A stretch of DNA of 64,000 bases from Acidiferrimicrobium sp. IK (GCF_025499425.1 NZ_JAIMCB010000009.1:124001-188000), one strand, 5' to 3'. Numbered from the stretch's first letter, positions 31,650-41,032 are shown. Made by a program: numbers and translations. Notes: generated from the sequence alone by a model not told the origin.

Positions 31650-32867
31650 CTACTGGATCTTCATCCCGGAGATGGCCCGGGCGATGACCAGGCGCTGGAT
31701 CTCCGAGGTCCCCTCGAAGATGGTGTAGATCTTCGAGTCGCGGTGCCAGCGTTCGACGGGGTGCTCCCGGATGTAGCCGGCCCCACCGAGGATCTGGATC
31801 GCCTCCTCGGTCACCTTCACCGCCGTCTCCCCCGCGAACAGCTTGGACATCGATCCCTCACCCGACTCGAAGGGCTTCTGGGCGTGGCCCATCCACGCCG
31901 CCCGCCACACAAGGAGGCGGGACGCGTCGATCATGGTCTTCATGTCGGCCAGCTTGAAGGCGATGGCCTGGTTCTCGATGATGGCCCGGCCGAACTGCTT
32001 GCGCTCCTTGGCGTAGTCGAGGGCGTACTCGTAGGCGGCCCTCGCGATTCCGACGGCCTGCGCGCCGACCATCGGGCGGGACGCCTCGAAGGTCGCCATA
32101 GCTGCCTGCGACCGCTGACCCTTCTTGCCCTCGCGGGCCCGGGCTAGGCGCTCGTCGAGCTTGTCCTTGCCACCGAGCAGGAGGCGTCCGGGTACCCGGA
32201 CCTCGTCGAGCACCACCTCGGCGGTGTGCGAGGCCCGGATGCCCATCTTCTGGAACTTCTGTCCCTGGGACAGGCCCTTGGTGCCGGGAGGGACGATGAA
32301 GCTGGCCTGACCCCGCGATCCCAGGTCGGGGTCGACCGACGCCACCACGACGTGGATGTCGGCGATGCCGCCGTTGGTGATCCAGGTCTTGGTGCCGTTG
32401 AGGACCCACTCGTCGTTGGCCTCGTCGTAGACGGCCCTGGTCCGCAAGGAGCTGACGTCGGAACCGGCGTCGGGCTCGGAGACGCAGAACGCGGCCAAGG
32501 CCAGCTTGTCGGGGGTGCCGAAGCACTGCGGGAGCCATTCGCCCACCTGCTCGGGGGTGCCGTTAGCCACGATGCCCGACACGCCGAGAGTGGTACCGAA
32601 GATGGCCAGCGCGATGCCGGCGTCGCCCCAGGACATCTCTTCCATGACCACCGGCATCAGGATCCCGGTCGGGTCCGCAAAGGCGTTGGCGATGAAGTCG
32701 AGTGAGTAAAGCCCCACGTTGGCGGCTTCTTGGATCACCGGCCAGGGGGTCTCCTCCCGTTCGTCCCACTCATGGGCGACGGGACGCATGACGTTCTCGG
32801 CGAAGTCATGGACCCACTTCTGGATCTGGAGCTGGTCCTCGTTGAGCTCCAGGGAGAAATCAGCCAT
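31650..32867 (-). CDS. Acyl-CoA dehydrogenase
   Basis: This 405-residue flavoenzyme introduces the 2,3 double bond into acyl-CoA. It has an N-terminal helical domain (LNEDQLQIQKWVHDFAENVMRPVAHEWD), the FAD-binding FCVSEPDAGSDVSSLRT and KTWITNGGIADIHVV, the C-terminal helical domain with ERKQFGRAI, and the catalytic region ILGGAGYIREHPVERWHRDSKIYTIFEGTSEIQ with Glu in FEGTSE. An ATG at 32867 with GGAGG five bases upstream is the start, 23 bases after the MFS stop, so they are probably one unit. The chain-length class is not certain. Confidence 0.94.
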   Translation of the reverse strand: MADFSLELNEDQLQIQKWVHDFAENVMRPVAHEWDEREETPWPVIQEAANVGLYSLDFIANAFADPTGILMPVVMEEMSWGDAGIALAIFGTTLGVSGIVANGTPEQVGEWLPQCFGTPDKLALAAFCVSEPDAGSDVSSLRTRAVYDEANDEWVLNGTKTWITNGGIADIHVVVASVDPDLGSRGQASFIVPPGTKGLSQGQKFQKMGIRASHTAEVVLDEVRVPGRLLLGGKDKLDERLARAREGKKGQRSQAAMATFEASRPMVGAQAVGIARAAYEYALDYAKERKQFGRAIIENQAIAFKLADMKTMIDASRLLVWRAAWMGHAQKPFESGEGSMSKLFAGETAVKVTEEAIQILGGAGYIREHPVERWHRDSKIYTIFEGTSEIQRLVIARAISGMKIQ

Positions 32868-32889
32868 TACATCCTCCAGCGGTCGGCTT

Positions 32890-32905
32890 GTTACTTCAAG
32901 GTAAC
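32890..32905. promoter_or_regulatory. Dyad between the MFS and acyl-CoA dehydrogenase genes
   Basis: GTTAC (32890-32894) and GTAAC (32901-32905) form a dyad with a six-base spacer over the stop codon of the MFS gene and 23-38 bases upstream of the acyl-CoA dehydrogenase start. TetR-type fatty-acid regulators bind similar dyads. No regulator is adjacent, so this is a candidate only. Confidence 0.4.
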
Positions 32906-34081
32906 ATGGGCTGTGGCGCTTTGCACAGCGCTCCACCTGGACGCCTGGAGCGCGACGAGGGCCACGGCGCACAGACCGGCACCGAGGAAGTACGGGGCGC
33001 CGGACGCGCTGGAGCCGAGAAGGGCGCCGCCGAGAGCCGGTCCGACCACCCGCCCGAGGCCGCCCGCTGATTGCTGCAGTCCAAGGAGCTGGCCCCGCCG
33101 GTCGGCGCCGACCCGGCCCGACAGCGTGGAGGCCATGGTCGTTTGCACCAGCGCCTGGCCAACGGTCAGCGCTGCCAGGGCAGGCACCGCCAGCACCCAG
33201 CCGCGGGCCAACGCGAGGAGCACCAGGCCCGCGACGTCCGCGCCCAGTCCCGCGGCGAGGATCCGCTCCTCCCCGACGCGGCCGACGAGGGGCCGCACGA
33301 GGCCGCCCTGGACGCCGACGAGGGCCACCCCGACGACGGCGAAGGTCGCCGCCGAGGACCCGATGCCCAGACCGAAGTGGCGGTGGCCGAAGATGGCCAG
33401 GGTGGCCTCGAACGCGCTGAAGGCGGTCAGCGCGCAGAAGCTGACGAGCAGGAGAGGGGCCAGGCCCGAGCCCCGCAGCTGGCTCGGCTCCGCCGGCCGG
33501 TCCGCGGCGGCGTGGCGGGTTTCGGGTAACCGGCGGAACGCGACCAGCGCGTTGGTCCCGGCAACACCGGCCGCCACGTAGAACGGCACCCTCGGGCCGG
33601 CTAGGGCGGCCAGGGCGCCGATGGCCGGCCCGGCCACGAACCCGAGGCCGAACGCCGCGCCGAGCAGGCCGAACAGCCGGGGACGGTCCTCGGCGGTGGC
33701 TAGATCACCGACGGTCGCTTGGGCCACCGAGACCGTCGAGCCGGAGGCGCCGTCGATGATCCGGCCGATGAACAGGATCACCAGACCTCCGGCCATCCCG
33801 GTGAGGAGGCTGCCGACGGTGGTGCCGACCAGCGAGACGAGTAGGACCGGCCGGCGCCCGATTCGGTCAGACACCCGACCCCACACCGGCGAGAAGAGCA
33901 GGGCGGCGGCGGAGTACACCGCTATCAGCAGGGTGGCCTCGAATGACGAGGCGTGGAACCGCTTGGCGTAGAGCGGGAGGATCGGGATGACGATCCCGAA
34001 GCCGATCATGTTGATCGCCACCGTCACCCACACAGTCGAGAATCCGGGTGGGAGCGGGGTCCTTCCCGGCCGACGGCGCAC
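32891..34081 (-). CDS. MFS exporter, Tet(A)-like DHA1 type
   Basis: This ~396-residue, 12-helix MFS protein has VAINMIGFGIVIPILPLYAKRF in helix 1, the loop motif GRVSDRIGRRPVLL, and motif C-like LFGLLGAAFGLGFVAGPAIGA in helix 5, typical of drug/H+ antiporters. GTG at 34081 is chosen because it lies shortly before helix 1; the frame is open to 34252, but that N-terminus is Ser/Pro-rich and unlike the family. It is probably co-transcribed with the acyl-CoA dehydrogenase. The substrate is unknown. Confidence 0.85.
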   Translation of the reverse strand: MRRRPGRTPLPPGFSTVWVTVAINMIGFGIVIPILPLYAKRFHASSFEATLLIAVYSAAALLFSPVWGRVSDRIGRRPVLLVSLVGTTVGSLLTGMAGGLVILFIGRIIDGASGSTVSVAQATVGDLATAEDRPRLFGLLGAAFGLGFVAGPAIGALAALAGPRVPFYVAAGVAGTNALVAFRRLPETRHAAADRPAEPSQLRGSGLAPLLLVSFCALTAFSAFEATLAIFGHRHFGLGIGSSAATFAVVGVALVGVQGGLVRPLVGRVGEERILAAGLGADVAGLVLLALARGWVLAVPALAALTVGQALVQTTMASTLSGRVGADRRGQLLGLQQSAGGLGRVVGPALGGALLGSSASGAPYFLGAGLCAVALVALQASRWSAVQSATAHVTLK

Positions 34082-34303
34082 CCGGCCAGACAACGCCGCA
34101 TGGTCGCCACCCGTCAAGTCAGCTGCCGCCGGCGCCTGCCAGGCCGACCCGGCCAGGCGTTGCGACAGCGGCCGATTCGGCGTCCAGTTCGCCACCGACG
34201 TCCGTGGACAACTGGACGCCGAGCTGGAGACCTCGGCGCCCCGCGACGGCACCGCCCCGGCGCCTGCCAGCTAGCCGCCAACCCTGCACCGCTGCCAGCC
34301 GGG

Positions 34304-34340
34304 CCGGCACCCGGCACCCGGCACCCGGCCGGCACCCGGC
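34304..34340. repeat. Short GGCACCC-type direct repeats beside a stop codon
   Basis: The heptamer GGCACCC repeats about four times with a small interruption, ending right at the stop codon of the thioesterase gene (34343-34341 on the minus strand). It is probably a slippage product with no evident function, though it may form GC-rich structure at the transcript end. Confidence 0.6.
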
Positions 34341-35174
34341 CTACGCCCGGTCGAGCACCAGCGCCAGCTGGCGCGACAGCGCCACCGGCCGCCCCGAGGA
34401 GTCCCACAGCTCGCCGTCCTCCTCGAGCAGCCCGTCCATCAGGAACCGGGTGACGAAGGTCCCGAGCATCCATCCCGGCGCCGGCCGGGCCCGCACGTGC
34501 ACGGTGAGCTCGAGGGTCGGCACCCACCCGGCGGCGATCGAGCCGATCAGGGTGGGCGGGAAAGCGTCGGCGAAGGTGACCAGCGACCGCTGGTCGGGCT
34601 GGGTCCCGTCGCGGAAGCGGATCCACCCGGTGACCGACAGGGGGTCGTCCTCTGGCACCCGGCCCCAGGTGGTGTCCCGCGGCAGCATCAGGTCGAAGCG
34701 GTCCATGATCTGCGGGACCGGCCGGCCGGCCGCCTCGCTCAGCTCCCGCATCGACACGCACTGGTCGGGGTCGGGCAGCACCGGCGGCCGGGCGGCGACG
34801 CGCGTCGGGCCCTTCTGGGCTTCGAGGTCGCCGAGGACCCCGAGGAGGCGGACCCGTTCCCTGCCGTCCTGGACCACCCGGGCGGTGACGTTGACGTAGC
34901 TGCGACCCGGCTTGACCATGTCGACCTCGACGGTCACCGGGCCGGCGGTGGGCGGGGACAGGTAGTGGGCGGTGGTGGAGAGCGGGTCGGGGCGCCCGGC
35001 GGCCTCCTGCATGGCCCGCACGGCGATGGCGAGGAGGTAGCCGCCGTTGGGGTTGTTGCCGATGTTCCACCGGGGGTTGACGTCGGCGGTCCAGGTCCGC
35101 TCGTCGACGCGGGTCACGGTGGTGTCAGTGAGGAACGCCGACTCCCCGGCGTCCCCCTTCGCTGGTGATGTCAC
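34341..35174 (-). CDS. Acyl-CoA thioesterase-like double-hotdog protein
   Basis: This 277-residue protein has two hotdog folds in tandem, as in TesB/4HBT_3-type proteins. The first has NPNGGYLLAIAVRAM and PLSTTAHYLSPPTAGPVTVEVDMVKPGRSYVNV; the second has TLELTVHVRARPAPGWMLGTF and SSGRPVALSRQLALVL. It should hydrolyse acyl-CoA thioesters. GTG at 35174 overlaps the cysS stop (GTGA), so translation is coupled; the longer open frame upstream is inside cysS. Confidence 0.85.
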   Translation of the reverse strand: MTSPAKGDAGESAFLTDTTVTRVDERTWTADVNPRWNIGNNPNGGYLLAIAVRAMQEAAGRPDPLSTTAHYLSPPTAGPVTVEVDMVKPGRSYVNVTARVVQDGRERVRLLGVLGDLEAQKGPTRVAARPPVLPDPDQCVSMRELSEAAGRPVPQIMDRFDLMLPRDTTWGRVPEDDPLSVTGWIRFRDGTQPDQRSLVTFADAFPPTLIGSIAAGWVPTLELTVHVRARPAPGWMLGTFVTRFLMDGLLEEDGELWDSSGRPVALSRQLALVLDRA

Positions 35175-36529
35175 CGGTGCAGTGTGGTGCCTGACGGTCC
35201 GTCCTCGACAATCCACCCGGCGGCGGCCAGCTGGTCCCTCAGGGCGTCGCTGCGGGCGAAGTCCCTGGCGGCCCTGGCCGCGGTGCGCTCGTCGACCAGC
35301 GCCTGGATGTCCGCCGGCACCGCCGTGTCCTCCCGGCCGATCGGGAGGCCGAACACTTCGGCGATCTCGAACACGGTGGCCGCCCACCGGGCGGCGTCGG
35401 CACCGGACCCGGCTGCGGTCGCGGTCCGGGCCCGGTCGCGGGCGTCGAAGAGCAGGCGCAGCGCGCCGGGGGTGTCGAGGTCGTCGTCCATCCGCTCCCG
35501 CAGCAGGGCCAGCACCTCAGGGTCCGGCGCTGCGGACCGGGCAGGCGCGAAGTCGGAGGCGAAGGTGTCCAGGCCCCGCAGGGTGTTGGTCGCGGCCGCG
35601 AGGGTCGAAGGGCCGATGGTGATCGGCGAGCGGTAGTGGCTTTGCAGCACCTGCAGCCGCAGGACTCTCGGGTCGTGCGCGTCGAGCAGCTCGGGGAGCG
35701 ACAGCGTGTTGCCGAGCGACTTGCTCATTTTCTCCCCTCCTTCGGCCTCGACCATCCCGGAGTGCACCCAGTGACGGGCGAAAGGGCGGCCGATGGCCTC
35801 GGCCTGGGCCCGCTCGTTCTCGTGGTGGGGGAAGGCCAGGTCGTTGCCGCCGCCGTGAAGGTCGAAGCCGTCGCCGAGGAGGTCTAGGGACATGACCACG
35901 CACTCGGTGTGCCAGCCCGGGCGGCCGTCACCCCACGGGGAGAGCCAGCTCGGCTCGCCGGGCTTGGCCAGCTTCCAGAGAACGAAGTCGACCGGGGAGC
36001 GCTTGCCTGACTCCTCGGTCACCTCGATGCGGGCGCCGGATCGCAGGGACTCCAGGGGCTGGCGGGCCAGGAGGCCGTAGTCGGGCACCGTCTCCGACGC
36101 GAAGTACACACCATCCCCGCCGACGTAGGCGTGGCCGGTCCTGATCAACCCCTCGATCAGCTCGACCATCTGGGGGACGTACCTGGTGGCGTGGGGGTCC
36201 TCGGTCGGGCGCAGCACGCCGAGGCGGTCCATGGCGTCCCACCACACCTTCTCGTAGGTGGCCGCCACCTGTTCGGTGGTGGTGCCGTCGGAGGCGGCGC
36301 GGGCGATGATCTTGTCCTCGATGTCGGTGATGTTCGACACGTAGCGGACCTCGATGCCCGACCAGGTCAGGTACCGGCGCAGCACGTCCCAGGTGAGGGT
36401 GAACCGGCCGTGGCCGAGGTGAGGCTCGCCGGAGACGGTGGGGCCGCACACGTACACCGACAGCTGGCCGGGGCGACGGGCCTCGATGGGCGTCACCTGC
36501 CCTAACGCGGTGTCGAAGAGGTGCAGCAC
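35171..36529 (-). CDS. cysS: Cysteinyl-tRNA synthetase
   Basis: This 452-residue class I synthetase has zinc and active-site Cys in VYVCGPTV, HIGH-type PHLGHGRF, zinc-ligand region WHTECVVMS and LAFPHHENERAQ, and KMSKS in GEKMSKSLGN. A C-terminal helical anticodon-side domain ends with ARSDALRDQLAAAGW. That domain and the length fit CysS rather than the shorter, related mycothiol enzyme MshC. GTG at 36529 is six bases from a -10 TACGGT (leaderless spacing). It diverges from valS across only 20 bp. Confidence 0.94.
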   Translation of the reverse strand: MLHLFDTALGQVTPIEARRPGQLSVYVCGPTVSGEPHLGHGRFTLTWDVLRRYLTWSGIEVRYVSNITDIEDKIIARAASDGTTTEQVAATYEKVWWDAMDRLGVLRPTEDPHATRYVPQMVELIEGLIRTGHAYVGGDGVYFASETVPDYGLLARQPLESLRSGARIEVTEESGKRSPVDFVLWKLAKPGEPSWLSPWGDGRPGWHTECVVMSLDLLGDGFDLHGGGNDLAFPHHENERAQAEAIGRPFARHWVHSGMVEAEGGEKMSKSLGNTLSLPELLDAHDPRVLRLQVLQSHYRSPITIGPSTLAAATNTLRGLDTFASDFAPARSAAPDPEVLALLRERMDDDLDTPGALRLLFDARDRARTATAAGSGADAARWAATVFEIAEVFGLPIGREDTAVPADIQALVDERTAARAARDFARSDALRDQLAAAGWIVEDGPSGTTLHR

Positions 36530-36534
36530 GCCAG

Positions 36535-36541
36535 TACCGTA
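36535..36541. promoter_or_regulatory. Overlapping divergent -10 elements for cysS and valS
   Basis: The plus-strand hexamer TACCGT (36535-36540) serves valS (nine bases to ATG 36550). The minus-strand hexamer TACGGT (36541-36536) serves cysS (six bases to GTG 36529). The two share five base pairs in a 20-bp gap, so both transcripts would be leaderless or nearly so, and RNA polymerase should not occupy both at once. Confidence 0.65.
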
Positions 36542-36549
36542 GCGGGATC

Positions 36550-39249
36550 ATGCCTGGCACGGTTCCCGAACGACCATCCCTCGAGGGCCTCGAGACATCC
36601 TGGACCGAGCGGTGGGAGGCCGATGGCACCTACCGCTTCGACCGCAGCGCGCCGCGGGAGCGGGTGTACGCCATCGACACGCCGCCGCCGACCGCCAGCG
36701 GGTCGCTGCACGTCGGGCACGTGTTCTCCTACACCCAGACCGACGCCATCGCCCGCTACCAGCGGATGGCCGGCAAGTCGGTCTTCTACCCGATGGGCTG
36801 GGACGACAACGGCCTGCCGACCGAGCGGCGGGTGCAGGCCTACTTCGGTGTGCGCTGCGACCCTTCGCTGCCGTACCAGCCCGACTTCACGCCGCCGGCG
36901 GAGGGGGGTCTGGCAAAGAAGCAGGACGTGGTCCCCGTCTCGCGCCCCAACTTCGTCGAGCTGTGCGAGCGGCTGACCGCCGAGGACGAGAAGGCCTTCG
37001 AAGCGCTGTTCCGCCGCCTCGGGCTGTCGGTCGACTGGGACCACCAGTACGTGACCATCGGGCAGCGGGCGCAGCGGGCGTCGCAGCGGGCGTTCCTGCG
37101 CCTCCTGCAGAAAGGCGAGGCGTACAGCGCCGAGGCGCCGACGCTGTGGGACGTCGACTTCCGCACCGCGGTCGCCCAGGCCGAGCTGGAGGACCGGGAC
37201 CGGCCCGGCGCCTACCACCGCCTGGTGTTCCACGCCGCGCCGTCGCCGGGCCGCGACGAGGACCTGCTCGTCGACACCACCCGCCCGGAGCTGCTCGCCG
37301 CTTGCGTCGCGGTGGTCGCCCACCCCGACGATCAGCGCTTCGCCCACCTGGTGGGGACCAGCGTCCGCACTCCGGTGTTCGGCGTCGAGGTCCCCTTTGT
37401 CACCCATCCCCTCGCCCAGCCCGACAAGGGCACCGGCGTGGCCATGATCTGCACCTTCGGTGACGTCACCGACGTCGTGTGGTGGAGGGAGCTGTCGCTC
37501 CCCGTCCGGGCCATCCTCGGCCGGGACGGACGGCTGCTGCCCACCCCGCCGACCACCTTCACGCCGGGCGCGGCGACGGTCTACACCGAGTCGCTCGCCG
37601 GCCGGACGGTCAACCAGGCCCGGGCCGCGATGGTGGGGCTGCTGCAGGAGTCCGGGGAGATGCTGGGCGAGCCGACCCCGATCCAGCACCCGGTCAAGTT
37701 CTACGAGAAAGGCGACCGTCCCCTCGAGATCGTCACCAGCCGCCAGTGGTGGATCCGGACCCTGGCCCACCGGGAGTCGCTGGTGGAGCGGGGCAACTCC
37801 ATCTCGTGGCACCCCGCCTTCATGCAGGGCCGCTACACCGACTGGGTGCAGGGGCTCAACAGCGACTGGCTGATCAGCCGGCAGCGGTTCTTCGGCGTGC
37901 CGTTCCCGGTGTGGTATCGCCTCGACGGTGAGGGCAACCCGGACTACAACGACATCCTGCTGCCCTCGGAGTCCCGTCTCCCGGTCGACCCTTCCACCGA
38001 CGTGCCCGACGGCTACGACGAGGACCAGCGGGGCAAGCCGGGCGGCTTCGCCGCCGACCCCGACGTGATGGACACGTGGGCCACCTCGTCGCTCACGCCG
38101 CAGATCGCCGGCGGCTGGGAGGAGGACCCGGAGCTGTTCGAGCGGGTGTGGCCGATGGACCTGCGCCCGCAGGGCCACGACATAATCCGGACCTGGCTGT
38201 TCTCGACGGTCGTGCGTTCCCACCTCGAGTTCGACTCAGCGCCGTGGACCGACGCGGCGCTCTCGGGGTGGATCCTCGACCCGGACCGCAAGAAGATGGG
38301 CAAGTCCAAGGGCAACGCCATGACCCCCGTCGACCTCCTCGAGAACCACGGCAGCGACGCCGTCCGCTACTGGGCCTGCTCGGCGCGTCTCGGGACCGAC
38401 ACCGCGTTCGACGAGGGTCAGATGAAGATCGGGCGCAAGCTGGCGACCAAGGTGCTCAACGCCTCCAACTTCGTGCTCGGGCCTCGCGGCCTCGGACTGG
38501 CGGCGCTGGCCTCCTCGGGCGAGCCGCCCGACCTCTCGGTGGTCACCGAGGCCCTCGACCGGTCGCTGCTGGCGGCGCTGGCCGGGCTGGTGACCGACGC
38601 CACGACCGCCTATCAGGGTTACGACTACGCGAGGGCGTTGGAGCGCACCGAGTCGTTCTTCTGGACGTTTTGCGACGACTACGTCGAGCTGGTGAAGGCC
38701 CGGGCCTACGGCGAGCGGGACGACGCCGGTACCGCCTCGGCGCGGGCCACGCTGCTCACCGCCCTGTCGGTCCTGCTGCGCCTGTTCGCCCCCGTGCTGC
38801 CCTTCGTCACCGAGGAGGTCTGGTCGTGGTGGCACACCGCCTCGCCGGCCGGCAGCGCCTCGCCGGCCGACAGCGAGTCCGGGTCGATCCACCGGGCCCG
38901 GTGGCCGCAGCTGTCGGAGGTCACCGGGCGCGCCGCGCCTTCCCGGTCAGAGCCCTCCTCCGAGCCGGCGACCGCCTCACTGCCGGCCGGTGACCCGGCG
39001 GTCCTTCCGTCGGTGGCCGCGGTCCTGGCCCAGGTCCGGCGGGCCAAGACCGAGGCCGGACGAAGCCTCAAGGCCGCAGTGTCGTCCCTGACGGTGACTG
39101 GACCTGCCGAGAGGCTGGCCCGCGTCGCGGCCGGCGTCCCCGACCTGGCAGCCGCGGCCGGCGCCGCTCCCGACACCGTCCGGCTGGTCGACGGTCCGGC
39201 CGGCCCCAACGGGCTGCCGGTGGTCAGCGTCGATCTGGCCGACTCCTGA
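36550..39249 (+). CDS. valS: Valyl-tRNA synthetase
   Basis: This 899-residue class I synthetase has HIGH-type SGSLHVGHVFSY and KMSKS-type KKMGKSKGN. The editing CP1 domain has DTTRPELLAACVAVVAHPDD and KGTGVAMICTFGD. The late catalytic part has RPQGHDIIRTWLF, and the chain ends with an anticodon-binding domain. The short type without the long C-terminal coiled coil, and GWDDNGLP near HIGH, match the ValS group seen in some actinobacteria and archaea. It charges tRNA-Val. It is followed after 20 bp by a ribokinase-like gene. Confidence 0.92.
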   Translation: MPGTVPERPSLEGLETSWTERWEADGTYRFDRSAPRERVYAIDTPPPTASGSLHVGHVFSYTQTDAIARYQRMAGKSVFYPMGWDDNGLPTERRVQAYFGVRCDPSLPYQPDFTPPAEGGLAKKQDVVPVSRPNFVELCERLTAEDEKAFEALFRRLGLSVDWDHQYVTIGQRAQRASQRAFLRLLQKGEAYSAEAPTLWDVDFRTAVAQAELEDRDRPGAYHRLVFHAAPSPGRDEDLLVDTTRPELLAACVAVVAHPDDQRFAHLVGTSVRTPVFGVEVPFVTHPLAQPDKGTGVAMICTFGDVTDVVWWRELSLPVRAILGRDGRLLPTPPTTFTPGAATVYTESLAGRTVNQARAAMVGLLQESGEMLGEPTPIQHPVKFYEKGDRPLEIVTSRQWWIRTLAHRESLVERGNSISWHPAFMQGRYTDWVQGLNSDWLISRQRFFGVPFPVWYRLDGEGNPDYNDILLPSESRLPVDPSTDVPDGYDEDQRGKPGGFAADPDVMDTWATSSLTPQIAGGWEEDPELFERVWPMDLRPQGHDIIRTWLFSTVVRSHLEFDSAPWTDAALSGWILDPDRKKMGKSKGNAMTPVDLLENHGSDAVRYWACSARLGTDTAFDEGQMKIGRKLATKVLNASNFVLGPRGLGLAALASSGEPPDLSVVTEALDRSLLAALAGLVTDATTAYQGYDYARALERTESFFWTFCDDYVELVKARAYGERDDAGTASARATLLTALSVLLRLFAPVLPFVTEEVWSWWHTASPAGSASPADSESGSIHRARWPQLSEVTGRAAPSRSEPSSEPATASLPAGDPAVLPSVAAVLAQVRRAKTEAGRSLKAAVSSLTVTGPAERLARVAAGVPDLAAAAGAAPDTVRLVDGPAGPNGLPVVSVDLADS

Positions 39250-39269
39250 GCGCCGCCCCCGCCGGTCGG

Positions 39270-40211
39270 GTGACCGTCGTCGGGTCGCTCAACCTCGATC
39301 ACGTCGTGGGCGTCGAGCGCCTGCCCACCGAAGGGGCGACGGTGGCGGCGTCGGCCTACAGCACCGGTGCTGGCGGCAAGGGCCTCAACCAGGCGGTCGC
39401 AGCCGCCCGCCAGGGCGCGGCGGTGGCCATGGTCGGCGCGGTCGGCGACGACGACGCCGGGCGGGGGCTGCTCGCCCTGCTCGCCGGCGAGGGGATCGAC
39501 GCCGGCGGGGTGCGCGTCGATGACGGCCGGCCGACCGGGCTGGCGCTGATCACCGTCGCCGAGGGCGGCGCCAACACGATCGTGGTGGTGGCCGGCGCGA
39601 ATGCCGGTGTGACCGAAGCGGCCGCAGCAGTCACCGGCAGCGGGTCGACGCAGTCCGGGGCCGTGGCGACGGAGCCCGCGGGTGCCGGGCTCGCCGGCCG
39701 ACCCCGCGACGTGGTGCTGACCCAGCTCGAGATCCCTCTCGCGGCGGTGCGAGCCGCCCTGCGGGCGGCTCGGGACGCAGACGCTCTCGGCATCCTCAAC
39801 CCGGCGCCGGCCGCGGGTCCGCTGCCCGCCGACGTGCTTGCTCTGGCCTCGATAGTCGTGCCCAACGAGACCGAGGCGCGGGCCCTCACCGGCGAAGCCG
39901 ACCCGGAGGCGGCGGCGGTGGCCCTGGTGGCGGCGGGCTGCCCGGCGGCGATCGTCACCGTCGGGGAGGCCGGGGCGGTGGTGGCCCAACCGGGCCGGGT
40001 GTTCCGGGTGCCGGCGTTCCCGGTCACCCCGGTCGACACCACCGCGGCGGGGGACGCCTTCTGCGGGACGCTGGCGGCGGCGCTGGCCGGCGGGGCGCTG
40101 CTGGCGGACGCGGTTCGCCGGGCGTGCGCGGCCGGCAGCCTGGCCGCGGCGGCGCCGGGAGCGGTGGCCAGCCTCCCCGGTGCCGCCGCGGTGGCGGCCC
40201 TCACCGGCTGA
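39270..40211 (+). CDS. PfkB-family sugar kinase, ribokinase-like
   Basis: This 313-residue protein has the N-terminal PfkB signature GAGGKGLNQAVAAARQGA and the C-terminal signature DTTAAGDAFCGTLAAALA, with the catalytic Asp and anion hole. Ribokinase-like features include VVGSLNLDHVVGVERLP at the start and NPAPA in the middle. It phosphorylates ribose or a related sugar or nucleoside. GTG 39270 follows valS closely and may be part of the same transcript. An Ala/Gly/Thr-rich loop at about 115-140 is longer than usual. Confidence 0.88.
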   Translation: MTVVGSLNLDHVVGVERLPTEGATVAASAYSTGAGGKGLNQAVAAARQGAAVAMVGAVGDDDAGRGLLALLAGEGIDAGGVRVDDGRPTGLALITVAEGGANTIVVVAGANAGVTEAAAAVTGSGSTQSGAVATEPAGAGLAGRPRDVVLTQLEIPLAAVRAALRAARDADALGILNPAPAAGPLPADVLALASIVVPNETEARALTGEADPEAAAVALVAAGCPAAIVTVGEAGAVVAQPGRVFRVPAFPVTPVDTTAAGDAFCGTLAAALAGGALLADAVRRACAAGSLAAAAPGAVASLPGAAAVAALTG

Positions 40212-40235
40212 GGCGCTCCGCCGGCCGGGACCGGC

Positions 40236-41018
40236 TCAGGCGACGGGCGCCCACACCTCGATGACGGTTCGCAGCGGGACCACGACCGGGAGGGTGTCGC
40301 CGACCGCGGCCCGCAGCTCGTCGAGCATGGCCGCTCGTTGCGGCGCGGCCAGCAGGATCGCGAAGCTGATCGACTCGAAGCGAGCGTTGAAGTCGTCCCA
40401 GGTCTCGAAGCGCTGCTCGTGGGGCAGCTCGATGCGTTCGACCCGGGCGAAGACCCCGCTGTCGTAGAGGCCTTCGCGCCACGCCCCCACCGACTCCGGA
40501 CGGGGTCCGAGCGCCTCGTAGCGGCCCAGGATGTCCGCGACGCGCTCCACCGCCGACCACGCCGGGTCCCTGCCGTTGGTGACGATGGCCAGCCTCCCCT
40601 CCGGCTGCAGCACCCGGCGCAGCTCGGCGGCGGCCTCGGGAAGACGGAACCAATGGAACGCCTGGGCCACGGTCGCGCCTCGCAGGCTGGCGTCGCGCAG
40701 GGGGAGGTGCTCGGCGGTACCCGCGGCGACCCTGGGCCCCGTCACCTCCCGCAACCGGGCTCGCATGCCGGGCATGGGCTCGACGGCAAGCACGTCGGCG
40801 CCGGTGGTGGCCAGCACCCGGGTCAGCTTGCCGGTACCGGCCGCCACGTCTGCCACCCACTCTCCGGCGCCGAGCCTCAGCTGCTCGGCGAGGATCGGAC
40901 CGGCCTGATCGGGGTAGGTCGGGCGGCCCCGCTCGTAGCGGGTGCCCTCTTCCTCGGTGGCCCAGCTCGTCGCATGCCGGCGGTCGTGCACGGCCCGAGT
41001 ATGTCCGCTGCCCGACAC
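40236..41018 (-). CDS. Class I SAM-dependent methyltransferase
   Basis: This 260-residue protein begins with SWATEEEGTRYERGRPTYPDQA, the opening of a known actinobacterial methyltransferase group. The SAM motif is WVADVAAGTGKLTRVLA, then VLAVEPMPGMRARL, and the catalytic half has VAQAFHWFRLPEAAAELRRVLQPEGRLAIV. The substrate is unknown. GTG at 41018 begins the frame; GTG nine codons in has a -10-like CATACT six bases upstream and may be the real start. It diverges from the ComF gene. Confidence 0.87.
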   Translation of the reverse strand: MSGSGHTRAVHDRRHATSWATEEEGTRYERGRPTYPDQAGPILAEQLRLGAGEWVADVAAGTGKLTRVLATTGADVLAVEPMPGMRARLREVTGPRVAAGTAEHLPLRDASLRGATVAQAFHWFRLPEAAAELRRVLQPEGRLAIVTNGRDPAWSAVERVADILGRYEALGPRPESVGAWREGLYDSGVFARVERIELPHEQRFETWDDFNARFESISFAILLAAPQRAAMLDELRAAVGDTLPVVVPLRTVIEVWAPVA

Positions 41019-41032
41019 AGGGTGCGGGCAGG

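Noticed and set aside
35171..36529. MshC (mycothiol ligase) instead of CysS
   Set aside because: Length and the C-terminal anticodon-side helices fit full CysS, and zinc, HIGH and KMSKS motifs are all standard.
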